A stretch of DNA of 64,000 bases from Ancylostoma caninum (GCA_037903475.1 JBAJFG010000227.1:248001-312000); one strand, 5' to 3'; positions 35,279-46,189 are shown, counted from the first letter of the stretch. Numbers and translations are program-made. Notes: generated from the letters alone by a model not told the origin.

Positions 35279-38200
35279 ATGGACAACTCCACGTTGTTCA
35301 ACGCGACCGACGACCTGCCAGAGGCTGCGTCGAGAGCAACATTGAAGCTCAGCCTCTCTATCGCCTACTTCATCCTTTTTATTGTCGGGACCATCGGAAA
35401 TGGGTGAGGTTTCTGTTTCGTGGTCATAATGGGATTAGCTTCCGTTTGTTAGGATGAGGAAAAATGCTGACATTTAGAAACAAATGCCTAATAAACTCTT
35501 TAGGATCGTCATAGTAATGATAATTAATGTGCTGACGTCGATGCGAAGGACGTCCAGTCGAGGGAAGCGCAAAAGTTTGTCCAACACCAACCACGTTTTC
35601 ATCTATGTGCTAGGTTAGAGATACTTCTTCTTTTCTTCCTTGGAACGGAACTATAAAGAAAGTTCGGATAGTGGATCATCAGGGAAAACGTTTGAAGCCT
35701 AAAAAAAGGGTGGGCGGTTGTGTCACAGTTTGATCGTCACTCTCTTAGTTTTCAAAAGAGCGAGTAAGTCACATCCGAGAACGACCATGAATATTACCAC
35801 TGGACACTTCGCTAGCGCCTGATGCACAAGCCTTGGGTAGAAGAATGATCCTCGTTTAACGTATTTTATGATTCTGGCTCAAGTCAAATCAACCGTGAAA
35901 TAAATCGAACAAGGGTACCACATTCATAGCGTCGCCTTTTATTGTGCCATTAATAAGAAGAATGTGTTTGAAAGGAACGAACTGATCCAGGTTACATCCT
36001 CCACACTGAGGTTAATGCGATTTCACTAAAGTACTGGCTACAGATAAGGGCACTCGCGTATTCCGTCAATTTGATGTCTCTCTCAAGTCATTTATTCCCA
36101 AGAAGAGCTAAGAACCACAATGGGAGAGCATGTTCCTCTTGCCCACATCGAAGTTTTGCCTTCTTTGGGGAGAAGCTGCGTCGTGATATAGTGATTACTG
36201 AAAGAAACAGAGACCACGCGGCTGCACTTGCTAGACAAGATGTTATCAACCAGTGTGAGCTGTCAAAATTGTAAAGTTGCCTAGAAAGCACAGTCCGAGC
36301 CTTGCGCGAAAATGAAAATTTCCTACAAAAATTCAGCACCACAAATAAAAATTTCCTTCTTCCTGAATCTGTTTGATTTCTTGTCTCTCTCAGCGATTCT
36401 GCTTGTCCATGGCGTCAAATGCAACTGCTGAATTTTTCGCCCTCAACCCTAATCAGATTTGGTTTTCCTGACGCTTTCCTCGTTCAGCAAAATCACTTAA
36501 GCTAGCGGAGCTGACAGCATTTGCTGGATAGAGAGACTCCATTTTCTTTCTGGATGGAGAGAAAATGGAGTCTGAGGGAACACTTCATCCTTTCGAAAAG
36601 TCCCAGGTGCTGAGTCTTTGTCCTGAGCTAATTTGGTAGCACTGGGTCCACACCTCGTTTTGTTCGATGGGCTGACTCCCGAATATCGTACCTATTTCGA
36701 ACGACATTGACATTTTCATAGTGTTAGGCAAGCATGGCGACGATATCTCAAAGAAGCATGTTCTTTTGAGGCTTTGCTCAAGGGAATCGGACTAAAAACA
36801 CAGATATTGTATTCGTTTTGTAGCGCAATGCCATTACTGCAAGGTTGCGGTTGTTTTACCGCATCCATTCAGGGAAAAACGTTGATTTTATTGAGAACTC
36901 AGCAATTCGATGAGAACTAACGTTAGCAATCATGGTGATCTCATTAAATAACACCTGTAGTCAAAGATAGAGCGTAATTTTTGCTTGGAGCAACCTATCC
37001 TGTGTGAAGTGTCCTTTTCTCCTAAGTGGACCACTTTGAAGTTGACTACCTTTTAGTTCGGGAAGTGTTCCATAGAATTTTCCGAATTTGCTCCAACAAC
37101 GTCACCTTTTCTGGAATGAGGGTTGCTATTCCTTATCGCACCTTTTCTCGAAATGCATATTTTCAACTGAATTTTTTTTTTCAATTGAGTAGCCCCAAAT
37201 TCTACACATTAACACTTTAAACAGACTTTGAATAGAACAGATTTTTCTAAACAACGAACCACTGGATTGCTGACAATTTGGCAACGAATCCTCAAAATGT
37301 GGCTGTTTCCGTGTTCTCCACCCGTGGCAGTGTCGTGCGGAAGTCAAAATCGCCATTTGATTACCGATTAATGATGTGCTGACAAGCGTTTCCACTTGAC
37401 CGCTCCAGATAAAGTACATCTGCGTCAAGGTAGCGCTAATGAATTCTCGGAGATTTGCCCATTTATGCATGTTTTTCCTCATTCCACTAAATGCTGTGCA
37501 CCACCTCATTCCCAAATGTTCAGAGGAAAGAAAATTACCGCGTTGAACTCTCTGGATAATTGCCTTTCCGTGGGTCTCCGAAAAAAGGGTAGACTGATTC
37601 AGAAGAGCGGATTGCGCGCAACCTCGTCCTGATTGGATTTTCGGGTCAGCGCGAGGCGAGCTTTTCAACTTGGAAATCTGAGCATAATCGGGTGCGCGTC
37701 TCGCTTTCGCCAACTTGATGACATCATGGGCGCGAGGCCTGAGGCTAGAGAGCCAAGTAATCGTATCAGAAGCCGAAAGCTGAGTCTAGCGTTGTGTCTC
37801 GTATCACGCTTTGCGGGGGAGAGGGACTGGGAAGAAAATAGGCGAGCCTTACCCATATAACTTCCGTAACTCTTGGATCAGTTCGTGGTAAATAGAAAAA
37901 TCCTTTTTTTCAGGTTTATCGATTGTCGACCTGGTGGTGATAATCCATCTGCCATTTCTCATCGTTGATCTCTTAAAGGGTAAGCAATCAGCCAACCAAA
38001 GCGCTGAAGCGATGCTGACTCATGGTATTATAGGTCAGTGGCTCTTCGGAACCGCTATGTGCAAGTTGTACTGGTTCGGTGAGAGCATCAGCAAACTCCT
38101 CAGCTCTTTTATCATGACGGTGCTCAGCTGGGACCGGTATCTCGCCGTTTGCAGCCCTGTTAAATCCATGAGGTAAGAAATGCGTAGGAAAAGTGTTTCT

Positions 38201-41200
38201 CTTGAGAGACTCGAGAAAAACATGGGGAAAGCCGAATCATACTTATTCAGACATTTAATTGCTCCTTCTATTGCGTGTTTTTGACATCCAGAGTGACGCT
38301 TGCTTAGAGATTGGCAATGTTTCTTGAAGACTTTCAATACCTTTGTGCTAATGAAGCTAGGATTCTTGTGAAAAAAGCCATCCGGCTGCGTCCTTGCTCT
38401 CAATCCTCGCAGTTCCGGCGAGCTGTGTTTTCGGTCGTTTTTTCCTCGAACATGAATGTCAAGTTATGCTAGAGGACTGCATCGCAAAGCAATGAAATTA
38501 TTATTCTCTGGAGAGCGTTGTTAGTAGGGATTGTTATGAAGCACAGGCACAATGCATTGCAAATGGGGGTGGAAAATGTTCAGCGATTCTGGGAAAAACG
38601 TCATCTTGAGTGAACGTCCTGCTAAAGGCATTGGGTATCCTCATTGAGGCCTGGCGGGTACAGTATTCAAAATTAGTACTAATAATGAGGGAAGTAGTAG
38701 CGAAAAAAGGGAAATAGTAAAAGCATCAATATGTTTGGGACAACGTGCACAACCGGTCGAGCACGAATCCTTGGATGTCATGTCTTTGTGAGACGTTCAC
38801 CTTTGCTAATTGATAATAATATGCTAATATTTGAGTGCTCTGTTCAAGCAGCAGGCAGAGCAGGCGTTTTCTAGACCTTTTTCATTAGGTAGAGCTTAAA
38901 AACAGCCAATGTTCTAAAAAAAGCATAGCACTGACCAACCAATCTGGTGGTAACGAACATGGCAGAACTGTCAAGAATTACTACCATTCGTTCGCGTTAT
39001 TCTTTAGTCGATTTCGAAATAAACAATGGATTGACGGCACGAGATCCTGGGATGATTTGAGGGGCTTCGTTCTAGTTCCACAAAAACGTTTGTAAACTTG
39101 TGTTAACCGTCAGTGATTTTACTGCCTGTGCCTCGTAAAGTTTTTGTAAACAGAGGTACAGGTGAAGGTTATGTGAGCTCGTAAAACTAGCGGATTCTAG
39201 GGGATTGTGAAGGAACTTCTTAGAATATATGTATGTGTATATGTATGTATGTTCTTAGAATATATGTATGTGACAGTAACCCTTCTTTCGATGTGAAAAT
39301 TCAACCTTTACTAATCAGATGTCAGGAATATAACACGCTAGAGTGGCTGTTACCAAATGTGGCCATATTAGATGTTTTTTGTTTGCCTTCCTAGGAGGGA
39401 ATCAGCTTGCTATTTTAACTTTTCTATTCTTCAATAGTTAAAAATAATTTCCCTAAAGAACGATCCACTGTAACCCCTGACATTAGTTATCCATTTACGG
39501 GGTGGTCCAAAATTACGGACACTCATCAGAAGGTCCATATCAGGGATGAGCGTACTATCCGTATCCGGTTATCCGTTTAGCCGTTATCCGTAGGTTTCAG
39601 CCAATTCGTTATCCGTACCGTTATCCAGGCTTCTGGCGCCGGACAAAGGTGCGGATAAAAAAATAGAGGCTTTATTTCGTGCAGGAAAAGCTATTGTACT
39701 ACGCGATCTAGTGCGTTTTCCCTCATAAGTGATTTGAAATCTTGAAGCGATGCATGAGAAGGTAATACTGTGGTAATACAAAAGATAGGTGTTAAAAGAC
39801 ACTGCTATAGGTAATAGAAGGTAAGGTAAGAGAAGGCAATACATACAACAGTTAGTATTCGTCCCCGAAGGAATGCTCTTGCTCAGGTTTCCTGGATTTT
39901 CCGAATTTGTGTTAATTCTTATTCACAATGTTCAAGTTGTATTTTCCTTTTCTCATCCTTTATACTGTAGGTAGTGTCTTGTAGCATCTGCAACACTTAT
40001 CCGTTATCCGTTATCCGGTATCCGGCCATTTTTGCCAATCCGCTATCCGCACCGTTATCCGGGTTGCGAAAAATCTCGTATCCGCTTATCCCTGGTCCGT
40101 ATCTAGCATTAGAAAGCAAGTTAACAACTTTGTTTTCACTCTGGTATTTTTCGTTCACCCAGGAACAGAATTTACCTCAATATGTCTTGAACTCTTCTAT
40201 CACCAGCGAGAAAGGATCTCAAGAAATCGAAGTAGAAATCAACGGTGGCGGAGAGGTAGCTTGGCCATTGATAATCCGCGGTTTCTGGAACCGTTTGCGC
40301 CCGAAATAAAACGATTTCATGGATAGGGTTATAAAATAAGGTTTTTCAGAACGCTGGTTTGGAGCATTGTTCTGAAAAAAATCCCTACAATCGAACAAGT
40401 GAACAACAAAAAATGGGATGCAAAACATCAAAACTCGAGCTAAGTAAAAAAAACCTGCATTGCAGTCTTGTTCCCGTAATTTGGACCACTCTGGGCTTAC
40501 TCATTGCATCAATAATGGTGCGCATTCACAAAAACAGTCGGAACAAGATTGTGACTGGTGGTGGCACTGCAAGGGACTTCCTCATATGATTAAATGCTAC
40601 CCCAACCAGTGGATAGAATAATCAACAGCGCATGTACAATGCTCAGACTGTAACTGCCTCAATCGTACAGTGCTCATTTCTCCGAAATTAAAAAAGCGGC
40701 GGACTTGCAATTTAGTCCATTCTTGATGATCCTGACTCCTTTGCTCCTCAGCAGCGCTAGAGATTTCCGATTGCCTGCTATTCTAAAGGATATCGACATC
40801 GCTCATTCGACACGCAGGAGGAATGCCCCATCCCTGACGTTTGCCTCAAAAAGGAGCCAAATTCTTTTACATGAGGACACCTGCCTCCAACAATTTAGTA
40901 TGAAGACTGAACAAAAATCTAGAAAGTTGAAAATTTAAGCCTACCCCTGGTTCTATATGTGTTCAATAAAGCGCAAAGGGCGGAAATGGACAGAACCGCA
41001 TTTTTCAGGATTTTTATGAAATTGGCAGAGAAATGTTCCTTGAACTTATGTCTTATCCTATACCACCGGTGTCTTATCCTTATGTCTTATCCTATACCAC
41101 CATTTTTTTTTCGGATTTTCGAGAAAATTGACGGAGAAATCGTGAAATGATGCTTCTGCTTCTTCCAGGTTGTTAGATGGATCTTTTATTATTGGCCTAA

Positions 41201-44200
41201 CGTTTCGACGAGAACGTCTTTGTCAAAGGCCTGAAAGTGGTGTGGAGTTCAAATTCACGTTCATGGCCAACAAATGTTTCCTCCCTCCTGGCTAGTCCGG
41301 CATTGTTCTGGACTCACCAAAGAGAACCACTCTTAGGGGCAAGGCGAACCAACCTCTAGAATCCACCGCTTTTCGTATGTTCGCACCGATGCAGACACTC
41401 TTCGCGAACGACTGGGTGTCACTGTGCACCATAGATGGTATATAAGTGCGATTATCGCGCCAATCTACAGCTTGCATAGTGATAGGAAGGGAAGAAAGTC
41501 ATTAGTGATTGACAGACATTCGTTGCGGTTGTTCATGCTCGGATTCCTTGCGGATATCCAGAGCGCTTCTAATGCCTTCCTCGCCGTGATATCCGTCTCG
41601 CAGCTCAATATCATACACATAACATCAAATTCAGAACCGTTGTGTTTTTCGTGCTTGTGTTTTCCGAGCGGAGATATTAGGCTTCCGCGACGCTTACTAG
41701 CCAAATGTTCTTTAACGCGGATGCTGAGCATTCGGCCAGTTTCTCCGATATATAACGCGCCACAGTTCAAACATGTAAGTTGATAAATTACCCCTGCCTT
41801 CGAACAATCTCCGGTTTTACCATGTGGACAGACTATGCAATCAGTTGATATGCACTGCTTATCGTAAAGTCTATTCCGAACCAACTGTTTCTTGATGTTA
41901 TCATTAGGAATGCTCACTAAGGTAACATCGTTGTGCAGCTGAGCTCGTACCAGACATCGTCGTATATCTGCCGCCATTTCGTCGGAGATGAAGGGAAGAC
42001 AAAGGGTAAGTTATTTATCAACTTTCATGTTTGAACTGTGGCGCGTTATATATCGGAGAAACTGGCCGAATGCTCAGCATCCGCGTTAAAGAACATTTGG
42101 CTAGTAAGCGTCGCGGAAGCCTAATATCTCCGCTCGGAAAACACAAGCACGAAAAACACAACGGTTCTGAATTTGATGTTATGTGTACGATATTGAGCTG
42201 CGAGACGGATATCACGGCGAGGAAGGCATTAGAAGCGCTCTGGATATCCGCAAGGAATCCGAGCATGAACAACCGCAACGAATGTCTGTCAATCACTAAT
42301 GACTTTCTTCCCTTCCTATCACTATGCAAGCTGTAGATTGGCGCGATAATCGCACTTATATACCATCTATGGTGCACAGTGACACCCAGTCGTTCGCGAA
42401 GAGTGTCTGCATCGGTGCGAACATACGAAAAGCGGTGGATTCTAGAGGTTGGTTCGCCTTGCCCCTAAGAGTGGTTCTCTTTGGTGAGTCCAGAACAATG
42501 CCGGACTAGCCAGGAGGGAGGAAACATTTGTTGGCCATGAACGTGAATTTGAACTCCACACCACTTTCAGGCCTTTGACAAAGACGTTCTCGTCGAAACG
42601 TTAGGCCAATAATAAAAGATCCATCTAACAACCTGGAAGAAGCAGAAGCATCATTTCACGATCATCGAAATGCCCAGGTTCAAAAATCAGAGGACATGGA
42701 GATTATTGACGGAGAAATGTTCCTTGAACTTATGTCTTATCCTATACCACCGGTAGTCTTTAGTTTCATTTATTTGTAGGGGATCCCCTCATGAGTTTTC
42801 TACTTTTTTTATAAGAGTTAAGACCAGTGCTGGAGTGGATTTAGAGGAGAATCTACTTGCTTTCTTGGCTTTTTCAGACATCACTGAGCAGTTTGGGGTT
42901 TCCCACTCATTCCCACTATGCAAGGAAGAGAGATTGTAATGCCTTTTTCAGGATTCGGAGCAATTGCGTCGCTCTATTGGTGCTGCTAATTTGTTCGCTT
43001 CTTGCTTTTATTCTGCTGTTGCCCGTTCTCATTCAGTCGAGTGTCTACAAAATTGATAGGATGACTATGATGCCTTTGCAGGACGACACTGATGAACAAC
43101 GATCATCAGGTATTCTATTTCTGGAATCTGTTGTCTGAGAATGTATGAGCCGTTTTGCAGATCTCCACGGCACAACATCATCAAAATGTGTTTTTGACTC
43201 TGACGCAATGTTCACTCTCTACACGTTCATGATTGGATTTGCATTGCCAGCTGTTCTTATCACAATGTTTTATTCACGAGTACGTCGATCAATTCCGAGA
43301 AGAGCTCTTCTTTTGTTACGTATAGGTTTTTATGTTTCAGGTTATATGCAAGGTACAGCAGTCCTCTCGCAATATGCGCGGGATGAGAACCGTTCCTGAA
43401 CAGGGAAAAAGGGACATTTCTGCTCACCGTGTTCAGCAGGTTTGGATATTTTATTGACATTTGAATAGTTTATTGACGTTATTACTGGAAAGCAGTAGCG
43501 GAAGCAGAAATTGGGCGTGAGGCAAGGGCGTGAGAAGAAAGTGGGGTTTTTGCCACCCGAACGGAAAATAAATTTAATAAAAATATTAACTTAGATAATG
43601 AGTAATTAGTAACTGTGGTTTAAAAGTAAGAGCACAAGTAAACAATAAAAAATAAATTCATAAAAGATTTTTATTTGCTTCATAAAAAGAATTCGAGAAG
43701 TCGGTCTAAAAAATCCGAAACCTCCACCCTCCCTCCCCGCCCTGCACTCGCCGCTGCTGCTAAGGTGTGAGCTAGGTTCCCGCTAGGTATTCCATATCTA
43801 AAATTTTGCCTAGTTTGTATTTCTACTTAATAATTAATTAATAATTAATTATAGGTAACAAAAAGGATCGTAGCAGTGATTCTATTCTACTTCCTTTGTT
43901 GGACACCTCAGTGGACGCTGAACATCATGACACAGTTCAATCTGATTCATGTTAGTTAACTATTTCACACCCGATCGAGCAGTCACAGGGGCAGTGCAGT
44001 TCTCTTAGCCATAGTTCAATTCAGGTTTCCTGGATGACACCTGCTCTTTCAGCAATGTTCTTTGTGGCTCATTTATTGGTAAGTTGACATTGCTAACTCG
44101 TGCTGTGGTTTGTACTTATGATAACATTCGCCACATTTTGGGATGTGTTGTGTTTTGAACGGCGGCTTGAACATAGGTTTACTAGAAGCCAGGAATACAC

Positions 44201-44912
44201 ATTGCTAATCATACAAACCTGTGCCCTTATGTGGGGGACAGGAAGGATCCAAAATGGCGGGGAATATTCTTGACCACAGATACGGGTTGGTGAAGGCATG
44301 AGCTCTAATAGGATGAGAGCCAGTGCCTCTAATACTATCCATTTTCCTTTAGCCAACAACTTAGGGATTTTTATTCCAAACTTTAGAGATTTTGAGTATG
44401 ATATCCTATCCTAATATCACAGTCAACTTTTCTGGTTCTTCTATATGCTATACATAACAGTGATAAAATGAGAGGGAAAGACGACATTTTCAATTTGGTC
44501 TCCCACTCCCACATCCTTATTAGTTTTGTTGCAGCCAAAGACGGTTCTTCTTTCTTCTCACGGTTAAAGTTAGAAATTCCATGGCTATCCATTGCAGGTG
44601 TGTTTCAACTCAGCAGCAAACCCAGTGTTGTATGCGTTGATCAACCGAGAACTCCGACAACAGCACGTGATGGCCATGGCCAGGAAGCGACAGTCGTTCA
44701 CGCACGCCACGCATGGAGCTCTTGAGTTCGTCGCTCGCCACACCCACAAGTGTGCACCTGGTCATCACATAATACACCAGCAGGCCACAGCGGGGCTAAC
44801 GTTCGTGTTGTTCGCTCCAGACTATGGCTTGCTGATCCGTTGTGCATTAGCAGTCATATCATTGTTTTGCACTGAAATTAATGTGCTTGCGTTTAGGTGT
44901 GAAAGCATGTAG
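35279..44912 (+). CDS. Rhodopsin-family neuropeptide GPCR (somatostatin/allatostatin-C/opioid-receptor-like), 10 exons
   Basis: Exons: 35279-35403, 35504-35613, 37914-37979, 38034-38172, 42952-43109, 43161-43279, 43341-43439, 43855-43950, 44025-44078 and 44598-44912. Every intron is GT-AG and the phases agree across all junctions, giving 426 residues. The extracellular N-terminus has two N-glycosylation sites (N3, N8). Seven-TM hallmarks: GN in TM1 (N41), LSIVDL in TM2 (D84), C110 at the start of TM3, WDRY (133-136), C209 in loop 2, CWTP in TM6 (287-290), and NPVLY in TM7 (330-334). The combination FIYVLGLSIVDL plus [27 protein letters not shown] resembles peptide receptors of the somatostatin/allatostatin-C group. 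Expected role: Gi/o-coupled neuropeptide receptor in the plasma membrane; the ligand is unknown. Introns 4 and 7 contain transposons. The last 40 residues are unusually hydrophobic and may include unspliced sequence. Confidence 0.88.
36534..36573. other. Perfect 14-bp-stem hairpin in GPCR intron 2
   Basis: AGACTCCATTTTCT and its complement AGAAAATGGAGTCT flank a 12-nt loop. The rest of intron 2 (35614-37913) shows no recognisable gene or mobile element, although a CpG-richer block lies at 37615-37800. Confidence 0.6.
39541..40094. mobile_element. hAT-type MITE in GPCR intron 4
   Basis: The termini are CAGGGATGAGCG and CGCTTATCCCTG, almost the same as the element at 12764-12981. The flanking 8-bp repeats are GTCCATAT (39533-39540) and GTCCGTAT (40095-40102), a 7/8 match. 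Both subterminal regions are clusters of TTATCCG/TATCCG words in the same sense, with an unrelated middle. There is no transposase. Confidence 0.8.
41028..41070 (+). repeat. 43-bp direct repeat left of the Penelope-like duplication
   Basis: It is identical to 42712-42754. A second partial copy of its 3' part (TTATGTCTTATCCTATACCAC) follows at 41080-41100, and ATTGACGGAGAAAT also recurs at the edges of both flanks. The pattern looks like a complex target duplication around the inserted inverted repeat. Confidence 0.75.
41194..41231 (-). ncRNA. Hammerhead-ribozyme-like motif, left arm
   Basis: Exact reverse complement of the 38-nt motif at 42570-42607. It lies downstream of the GIY-YIG frame on the same (minus) strand, where Penelope-like elements are known to carry hammerhead motifs. 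Confidence 0.4.
41465..41977 (-). CDS. Penelope-like GIY-YIG endonuclease domain, 5'-truncated, longer copy
   Basis: This 170-codon open frame encodes the C-terminus of a Penelope-like element protein. The C-terminal nuclease of these elements is thought to cut target DNA for integration. Visible features: a cysteine cluster (C42, C47, C50, C58, C69, C72) forming a probable zinc-binding segment; the GIY-YIG core VIYQL...ALYIGETGR (63-82) with R87 and H91; EALWI with the conserved glutamate (about 138); and NNRNECLS near the end. The frame is open upstream of the first ATG (LPFISDEM...), which in full elements connects to the reverse transcriptase, but the inverted arm starts at about 42010, so the N-terminal part is lost. 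It is a fragment within an intron and probably not expressed. Confidence 0.7.
   Translation of the reverse strand: MAADIRRCLVRAQLHNDVTLVSIPNDNIKKQLVRNRLYDKQCISTDCIVCPHGKTGDCSKAGVIYQLTCLNCGALYIGETGRMLSIRVKEHLASKRRGSLISPLGKHKHEKHNGSEFDVMCMILSCETDITARKALEALWISARNPSMNNRNECLSITNDFLPFLSLCKL
42031..42336 (+). CDS. Penelope-like GIY-YIG endonuclease domain, shorter inverted copy
   Basis: This 101-codon frame is identical to residues 70-170 of the minus-strand copy except for one M-to-T change (GTGTACG versus GTGTATG). It begins at the second cysteine pair and keeps the IGETGR motif, R and E residues. Truncation is abrupt at about 42011, the inner edge of the arm. It shares a strand with the GPCR gene and sits inside its intron 4. 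An identical 61-codon overlapping frame follows each copy and is probably non-coding. Confidence 0.65.
   Translation: MNCGALYIGETGRMLSIRVKEHLASKRRGSLISPLGKHKHEKHNGSEFDVMCTILSCETDITARKALEALWISARNPSMNNRNECLSITNDFLPFLSLCKL
42570..42607 (+). ncRNA. Hammerhead-ribozyme-like motif, right arm
   Basis: The 38 nt can be read as stem I GGCCT/AGGCC, core TTGACAA (hammerhead consensus CTGANGA with C3 to T and G8 to A, a compensatory swap of a base pair), one extra A, stem II GACG-TTCT-CGTC, GAAA, and a minimal stem III AC/GT, then T and AGGCC. The architecture and position match the minimal hammerheads of Penelope-like elements. The core changes make self-cleavage uncertain. Confidence 0.45.
42712..42754 (+). 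repeat. 43-bp direct repeat right of the Penelope-like duplication
   Basis: Identical to 41028-41070. It lies about 50 bp outside the right arm. Confidence 0.75.
43493..43759 (+). mobile_element. CAGTGGCGGAC-family MITE, copy 3, in GPCR intron 7
   Basis: It starts CAGTAGCGGAAGCAGAAATTGGG and ends near CACTCGCCGCTGCTG, degraded forms of the family ends. The interior shows AAGTGGGGTTTTTGCC, AT-rich sequence, AAAAGATTTTTATTTGCTTC and a C-rich end, in the same order as the other copies. Confidence 0.65.
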
Positions 44913-45343
44913 GAGATAGTATATGGGTAGGGAACGAATAACTGACAAATGAAAAAGGTACCTGGGAGAAGAAATCACGGAACAAGAATTTTTATGATTA
45001 ACAAATTCTTAAACACTTCTATCTGAAACATTTTCGAAAGATCGCCCTTGCGCAGAAAGTTGTTGTGGGATTCCTTTTTTTGCTGAGACCGAAATGTTGC
45101 TTTCTTTCTCTACCAATTCAATTTCTAGTCCAATGTTTAACCTCACTGTTGCAATTTCCTCTGCAGAGAAACATACATGATATTAGTTCGATTCATAAGT
45201 TCTCGGACATTTGTAAAAAGAAATCATTAATCCACAACTTTAGGATGAGAAGAGAGAAATATGTGTAGTACTTCCCACCAACATCAGTGCCAAGATCTGG
45301 GCAGGTTGTTGGTGCATTTTATCCAGAACGTGTGGGCTATGTC
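44913..45343. other. 3' flank of the GPCR gene
   Basis: No further exon is evident. Further 3' exons cannot be excluded, because the last called exon ends in an atypical hydrophobic tail. Confidence 0.3.
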
Positions 45344-45347
45344 TTAA

Positions 45348-45769
45348 AGGCAGCACTCACGGAAATCTTTGGGCTGAAGATTTCGCGGTATATCGGGGTT
45401 TTTAGAGGCGATGAACTCATTGACAACGATGAAGTAGCGTGAAACACGCGAGAAACACAGGAAATGATGGCGCTATTGCATGTGTGTCCACAGCGCGGAC
45501 GAGTGTTCCGTGATGGGTCCGGCCACGGAACCCTGCAAATGGTACGAATTTCATAAACACGCCCCCGCTGATCCACATGCGCACACCCTGTCAACGGCGT
45601 TAGTTGGCGCGACGGAACCCTAATGTCCAGAGCGGGGGATGTGTCCACGGCAGTATCTTCGCAGGTAGACGGCCATTCAAGGTGTTCGACTTACTGTTGC
45701 GATTGCCCAGCGGCCGACTACATGGTAAGCGATTCATTTCAGAAGTGAAAATTTCCGTGAGTGCTGCCT
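45348..45769. mobile_element. piggyBac-like MITE in a TTAA site
   Basis: Perfect 19-bp terminal inverted repeats AGGCAGCACTCACGGAAAT are flanked directly by TTAA on both sides (45344-45347 and 45770-45773). TTAA duplication is the hallmark of piggyBac-type insertion. The GC-rich 422-bp interior has no transposase. Short frames across it are not genes. Confidence 0.8.
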
Positions 45770-45935
45770 TTAAAGGACACCTCGTATGTCTTCCTAATGT
45801 CGTCGTCGATTTTTGAGTGCCTACCGTTCAGATGGCGTTGAAGGATTCAGAAACTGTTCGGCTCGGAGAGTATGGTGGGCGGGGAAGGAAGTTCCCCCTT
45901 CGTTGATTCTGCAATGTCTATTCTGCCATTGTCAT

Positions 45936-46041
45936 CAGGCACGTGTGGAAGTAAAATTTTAAATCCCATAAAACGTAAAACGGGAAACGGAAGGCCAAAA
46001 ATGGGCAGGAAGCGTAAAACGGAAAATTCCGCACACTCCTG
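45936..46041. mobile_element. Tiny hAT-type MITE with perfect 8-bp duplication
   Basis: The 106-bp element has ends CAGGCACGTGTGGAA and TTCCGCACACTCCTG and identical flanks ATTGTCAT (45928-45935 and 46042-46049). The interior is made of repeated CGTAAAACGG/ACGGGAAACGG words. No coding capacity. Confidence 0.85.
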
Positions 46042-46189
46042 ATTGTCATGCTGTTACTTGACTTTGGCCTGTATTGGGGTAGGTCTTCATTGTCCATTGC
46101 TAAGAAGCGCAGACGTAGATCACCACTTTAGTACCTTCGTCTGGCAATTCCCGGAATTCTACACCACAATCGTTCCACCACATGCAACA

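Larger units (their letters stand above)
41139..42662. mobile_element. Palindromic Penelope-like retroelement fragment (two 652-bp arms, 220-bp spacer)
   Basis: Left arm 41139-41790 and right arm 42011-42662 have equal length and are near-identical reverse complements; I noticed about three differences. Each arm holds the 3' end of a Penelope-like element: the GIY-YIG endonuclease coding end, a downstream untranslated part and a hammerhead-like motif. Coding strands face outward from the centre. The spacer (41791-42010) belongs to the minus-strand copy, which is the longer of the two. Both are 5'-truncated, so no reverse transcriptase remains. The duplication lies in GPCR intron 4. Confidence 0.75.

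Noticed and set aside
41292..42509. Identical 61-codon frame in both arms of the Penelope-like palindrome
   Set aside because: It overlaps the end of the GIY-YIG frame and extends into the untranslated part. Identity follows from arm identity, not from selection.
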